From Sulfuricurvum sp. (GTDB lineage: Bacteria > Campylobacterota > Campylobacteria > Campylobacterales > Sulfurimonadaceae): DNA of 8,816 nt. The DNA lies in NCBI RefSeq assembly GCF_023229695.1, contig NZ_JALNYS010000028.1, positions 1 to 8,816 of the forward strand. Reading direction: 5' to 3'. The position numbers and the translations under genes were made by a program. Each line of letters starts with the position of its first letter. Positions within the stretch are counted from its first letter, which is position 1. The notes under the pieces were generated by a model, which ran no database searches, was not told the origin of the DNA, and saw nothing but the letters and a program-made list of their open reading frames with translations. This document shows positions 1-6,300 of this stretch, piece after piece.

Positions 1-1
1 C

Positions 2-316
2 ACGCAGAGCTTCATCATCGATGATAGCGCCGCGATGAACGCCAAAATTATCGAGTATTTCAACAGCGATACCCACACAATCGAAGAAAAACTCTATCTG
101 GCAAAAGTGATGCAAATGCAGGGGGGATTGAACTACGATATCGATACTCTCGTAGGGAGCATCAATAACGACATCGTCCAATCTCTGGTTTCTGACCTCT
201 ATACGGGACTCTCCCTCAGCGTATTTGAAACCAAAGAGAGCTATACCACCGACGGCATCATCGTCACAACCGAAGCGAATGAACTCATCACCCTCTCCGA
301 TACCGATACGAAAATT
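2..316 (+). other. Unrecognised, probably helical region upstream of the RTX modules
   Basis: Residues 1-105 of the visible fragment carry no nonapeptide repeat. Stretches such as AAMNAKIIEYF, IEEKLYLAKVMQMQG and DTLVGSINNDIVQSLVSDLY have heptad-like spacing of hydrophobic residues and look alpha-helical. Residues of the type SYTTDGIIVTTEANELITL then lead into beta structure just before the first RTX module. I do not recognise a family. It could be the end of a larger N-terminal domain or a helical linker between earlier modules, and the gene clearly continues upstream. That it is coding is certain from the continuous frame; the helical reading is inference. Confidence 0.5.
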
Positions 317-3300
317 CTCCTTCAGGGAGGTAACGATCAACTTAATTCCGGAAAAGGGAACAATATCTTCTATTACCGCAGGGGGGATGGAAGCGACACG
401 ATTTATGACAAAGCAGGATTCGATTCTCTGATATTTGATGAGGGGATTACCCGTGAGAGTGTCGAGATTCGGCTGAACCGAAACAGTGATCTCGTGATCG
501 CGATCAAAGAGGAGGGGAAATCGTTCGAGGAACTCACCGATAAAATCACCATCGTCGATTGGATGAAGCCCTCAAACCGTGTCGAGGCGATCATTTTTGG
601 TGATGGCAGTACGATGAAATTCCAAGATGTGTTTGAACTCTTTCAAGCGACCGATGGGGTAGAGGTGATCCAGCTCAGTTCCGGAAACGACATCATCGAT
701 GCAAGAGGGGGCAACGACGTCATCCAGGCATTGGGCGGAAACGATACCCTGATCGGGGGCAGAGGGGATGATCGGCTCGAAGGGGGAGTCGGGAACGACA
801 CCTACATCTACAATCTTGGAGACGGCAAAGACACCATCACCGACAGCGGCGATCACGATACGCTACAGTTCGGCGAGGGAGTTTTGATTACTGATCTGAT
901 GGTTAAATTCAGTGGAAACAATCTACTCATCGCCCTCAAAGAGGAGGGCAAACCTTTCGAACAACTCAGCGACGTGATCACCCTCAAAAACTATAAAAAC
1001 GGCGACAACACCATCGAAGCGATCTATCTGGAAGGGTATGAAATCGTCGATATCGATGAGCTGCTGAACGCCCCTACGGAGTTTGATGATGATTTAGAGC
1101 TGAGCAATGATGGCCAAACGATCGATCTGCTAGATGGAAACGATACCCTCTCTAGCGGAGAGGGGAACGATACCGTGAGAGGAAACAGCGGGGATGATAT
1201 GATCATGTCCCATGGCGGCAACGATACATTGGCGGGGAATATCGGAAACGATACGCTAGAGGGGGGACTGGGGGATGACACCTATGTGTTCAGCCGAGGT
1301 GATGGCAAAGATACGATCAATGACGACTACAGCTACGGATTTGACAACCTCCAAAAGGATAATGCCGGTAACGATACGCTCACGTTTGGCGAGGGGATTA
1401 CGGCGGAGGAGATCGTCACGAAGTATTTCGGCCAAGACCTAATGATCGCTCTTAAAGAGGGGGATACACCGTTTGAAGAGTTGAGCGACGTCGTGACGAT
1501 CAAAAATTATCTCGATGAAAATAACAAGATAGAGCGTATCATTTTAAGTGATGGAGCCGATGTTGTGATCGATACAATAACACAATTGGGTACTCAGGGG
1601 ATGGATAAGATTTATCTCGAAAATACTACCGAATCGGTAACCATCCTTGCTCTCGGATCGGCGGATTTTGTCTATACGGGAAGCGGAGATGATACTATAG
1701 ATGGCGGCGATAGCGCGGATGATTTGTATGGCGGAGCAGGCAATGACATATTAAACGGCGGTAGTGAATCCGATTTTCTTGCAGGGGGCAGCGGTGATGA
1801 TATCTATGTTTACAAGCGTGGGGAGTCGGGGGAAGAAGGTGAGATTATCTTTGATGATAATCGACCGGGTTATGATGATACCAGAGCCGGTACCCAATAT
1901 TTTATGTGGCAATCGGTACAAAAGATTAAATCGAGCAAGATTCTGCAAACGGATGGCGGCAATGATACCATCCAATTCGGAGAGGGGATTAGTGCGAGTG
2001 ATATATCCTTTCGTCGGGGTGATCCCGGACCGACAACGGCAGGTTCCGGATTTTTTAATCCCGGGAATGATACTTTAATCATTACCATTGCAAACGGTGG
2101 CGGAGAAATTATTATTCTGGAGTACTTCAATTCATACAACACCATCGAAAACTTCCTTTTAGCAGACGGTACAGCGGTAGAGGTAGCGCTTGAAGTACCT
2201 GCTGTGCCGGTTACCCCCATTCCTCCTATTATCACAAATGACACCTACACTTTTAATAATGGGGATGCTCCGTTAACCATAATCGATCAAGGGGGTAACG
2301 ATACCCTCTCTTTCGGAGAGGGGATTACGTCAGGGGATATTATCGGAAAACAGATCGGAAACGATTTTATCATTGCTCTAAAAGAGGAGGGAAAAACGTT
2401 CGATGAACTCACCCAAAAAGTGATCATCAAAAATTATGTTCAGAGTATCAGTCAGGTGGAAACCATCGCCTTTTCAGATGGTACCCGCATAGCAACGGAA
2501 AGTCTCAAAGTAGCAACGGAGGGTGATGATCTATTAATCTTCGATCATGAGATTAGAACCATCGATGGATTATCCGGGAATGATACGTTGACAACAGGAA
2601 ATGGAAATGATACCCTGATCGGAGGACGTGGGGATGACACCTTAAACGGCGGTGCCGGAAATAATACCTATATTTTCAATCGCGGAGACGGGAAAGATAC
2701 AATCGGCTATTCATACGGAACTAATACACTCAAATTCGGTGAAGGGATCGGAGCGGATACGTTAGAAGCAAAATTCATCGGTCAAAATTTAGTGATCGGG
2801 GTAAAAGAGAATGGCATGGCGTTCGAATCGTGGAGTGATACGATTACGATCGCTGGAAACAGCGTAGAAAATATCCTGCTTTATGACGATACGAAAATCT
2901 CTCTTGAAAGTATTTTGTCCAAACCGACACAGGGTGATGACGTTCTCGATTATACCTATACGCAAAACGCGATCACGGTTGACGGATTGGGCGGCAACGA
3001 TACGATTACCACAAACAGTGGAGATGACACCCTCATCGGCGGCAGCGGCAATGATACGTTAAACAGCGGTGCAGGGCATGATACCCTGCGCGGCGGGAGC
3101 GGAAATGATACCCTGCGCGGCGGTGCGGGTAATGATACGTATCTCTTTCATCGCGGAGACGGCAACGATACACTGTACGATGTATTCATCTCCGAAATGA
3201 ACGATGCAGGCAAGGATACATTAACGTTTGGTGAGGGTATCATCAAAAGCGACCTACTTTTCAGACAAGAGGGGTACAACCTGATCATCACACTCAATGA

Positions 3301-6300
3301 AAACGGGAAAACATTGGATGCTTTAAGCGACACGATTACCCTTACGGATTGGTTTAAAGTCAAAAACAATATTGAAACGATCCGGTTTACCGATGATTTG
3401 ACGATGACAGCCTCCGAGATTGCCGGTATGTTTGTAAACGCCGGTGCCGATACACTCTACAGCAACCATGGAGCGGAGATGTTCGGCGGGCTCGGGGATG
3501 ATACCTACGTTTATAAAAAAGACGATTTCACGGTTATCATCAACGATCAGTTTACCAACAAAGAGATCGCCGTCGATGCGGGGAACGATACGCTCCGATT
3601 TGAAGACATCAACCGCAATCAGGTCACGATCGGGACGAAAGGAAACGATCTGATCCTGAAAATCGATGCGACTCACGACACCTATACCGAGCTCAAAGAT
3701 TACGTCGTGATACGCGATTGGAAAAATCCGAATCGGGGGATTGAGCAAATCGTTTTCGGTGACGGTGAAGTCCTCGCCATCGATAAAACAGCAACCTATG
3801 CGGCACTGGCGTTTGATGAAAACTGGATTACTAGCCGATACACCATCTACGGCAGTGAAAACAACGAGATAGGTGGAACCGAGTTTAGCGAGGTGATCGA
3901 GAGCGGAGCCGGGGATGATACGGTCATGGCGCTTGCGGGCAATGACTATCTTACGGGCGGTATCGGTGACGATACGCTCAATGGCGGCAGTGGAAACGAT
4001 ACCTATGTGTTTAGGATCGGAGACGGTAAAGATGTCATTAACGATACGAGCGGACTTGACACCATCAAATTCGGTCCGAATATCAGCCGTTCGGATATCA
4101 CCATTACAAAAGTCAATAACGATTTGGTGATGACACTCAATACGAATGATCAACTGACGCTCAAAGAGTGGTTTAACGCCGAGACGATCGACAATCGGGT
4201 AGAGTTGATGGTTCTGGACGATGAGGGAGAAATAGCGATCGCCGATTTTATCATCACGCCGACCGAAGGAAACGATGATTTGGAGTACGGAGATGAAAAG
4301 AACCGTATCGATGCCCTCGGAGGGGACGATATCATCCATATCGGCGGCGGAGACGACATCCTGACGGGGAACGCAGGAGACGACCGACTCTACGGCGAAG
4401 CGGGGGATGATCGTATCGGCGGTGACGCCGGAGCGGATACACTGTACGGTGCGGATGGCAACGATACCTATCTGTTCGGCAGAGGGGACGGCAATGACAC
4501 GATCGTCGAAGACGATTTTGCCAACTGGGGGCAAAGCGGTAACGATACCCTAACGTTCAAAGAGGGAATCACGACCGCTGATCTTATCCTCGTTCAAAGT
4601 GGAGACGATCTGATCGTCGCACTAAAAGAGGATGGCAAAACATTGGCCGAACTCACCGACAAAATTACACTGAAAAACTGGTCGTTGTACGACGATGAAA
4701 ATTCACGCGATCTAAGCCGAGGCTATTATGCGATCGAAAATTTCAGTTTCAGCGACGGAACGACATGGGATATGAACGATATCATTGCGCATATCGGCAG
4801 CGACGCAGATGAGAGCGTTATCGGATTCAATCAAGCGGATACGTTGGAAGGTAAAAAAGGCAATGATGTTCTGCAAGGCCATTTAGGAGACGATACCTAT
4901 GTTTTCAACCGTGGTGACGGACACGATACGATCTATGACTACGGTAGAAAAGGGGATGATTACACTTACTATAATGCCGGTGTGGATACCCTTAAATTCG
5001 GAAACGGCATAAGCGAGAACGATTTGTTGTTTTTCAAAGAAAATGATGATCTCATTATTTATGTCAGAAACGGCGATCAAACGATTTCCGAACTGACCGA
5101 TATGGTGACGATCAAAAATTGGTTTATATCCAATAATAGGGTCGAGAATATGGCTTTATTTGACGGGACTAAAATTGATTATACCAAGTATCTAACGGCT
5201 GATCCGACCATCGGGGATGATACATTGATTTACGGCTATGATGATGATGTAATCGATGCTTTGTCCGGAAATGATACCGTAGTAGATCTCGGCGGTAATA
5301 ACTTTATCGATGGTAACAGCGGAGATGATTCGATCCAAAGCGGAGACGGCAATGATGTCCTGATCGGTGGAGAGGGCGATGATACATTGTCCGGAGGTCT
5401 AGGGGATGACTCTCTCGAAGGCGGTGTTGGAAGTGATATCTATATCTTTAATCTGGGTGACGGTCATGATATTATCAGCGATTATACACTGGATACAAAT
5501 GAGATTGATCGTATTACGTTCGGACAAAACATTACAATCGAGACTTTAATTCTGACACGTACGGCCAATGATTTGATCGTCACAATCGATGATGATAATT
5601 CGATCATCGTTCAAAACTGGTATACGGACGAAAGATATAGAATAGAGTCCTTTCTCTTTACGAACGGAAATGCGTTTAGTGCCGATGAAATCGAGTCGAT
5701 GACGACCTATTACGGCAATGAAAACGCTAACGTAATGCTTGGAACAAAAAATTCTGATGTGATCATAGGCTTCGATGGCGATGATACGATAACCGGGTTC
5801 GCCGGTGATGATGAATTGTACGGCAATAACGGTAATGACACCTTGACCGGGGGCGCAGGAGATGACACTCTCGAAGGAGGGATAGGAAATGATACCTACG
5901 TGTTCAGTCGCGGTGACGGAAATGACACGATTTACGACGAAGAATACAATTATTATGGGGGGAATGAAGATTTAGATACGCTTCGTTTCGGGGATGACAT
6001 CTCAAAAGATGATTTGGTTGTCGCTATCGACGGCACCCGGCTTGTCATTTCGTTTGAGGGGAATGATGACAGTATCACGATTGAGGATTGGAATAATCAT
6101 TCAATCGAACAACTGGAATTCAGTGACGGCACAACATATAGTACAAAGCCTGTTATTTCCAATACAAGTGTCGAAATGTTTGAAGATTCGCAAACCACCG
6201 GTCAGTTAGCCGTTGTCGATGCTTTTGGCGGTATGTTGAGCTATTTTTATAATGCAGAAAGTTCATTAGGAACCTTCAATATTGATTCTAATACAGGGGA

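Noticed and set aside
1870..2244. 124-codon minus-strand open frame
   Set aside because: It lies fully inside the RTX frame opposite module 4. It has no separate ribosome binding site or intergenic space and is low-complexity Pro/Ser sequence from the reverse of the repeats.
3323..4534. 403-codon open frame on the minus strand
   Set aside because: It is antisense to modules 7-10 of the RTX gene. Repeated GAT-ACC/GAT-ACG codons read in reverse as GGT-ATC/CGT-ATC, which carry no stops. Its translation shows only the echo of the repeat and no recognisable domain.
500..4680. Gly-Lys pairs in the KEEGK motif as sites for HlyC-type acylation
   Set aside because: Known RTX toxin acylation lysines lie in a distinct acylation segment near a hydrophobic domain. 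Here they are in a repeated linker domain, and no acyltransferase gene or hydrophobic pore domain is visible.
317..6145. Regularly spaced direct repeats as a possible CRISPR array
   Set aside because: The 27-bp period is in phase with codons, encodes GGxGxDxxx units, and has no conserved repeat with variable spacers of fixed length.
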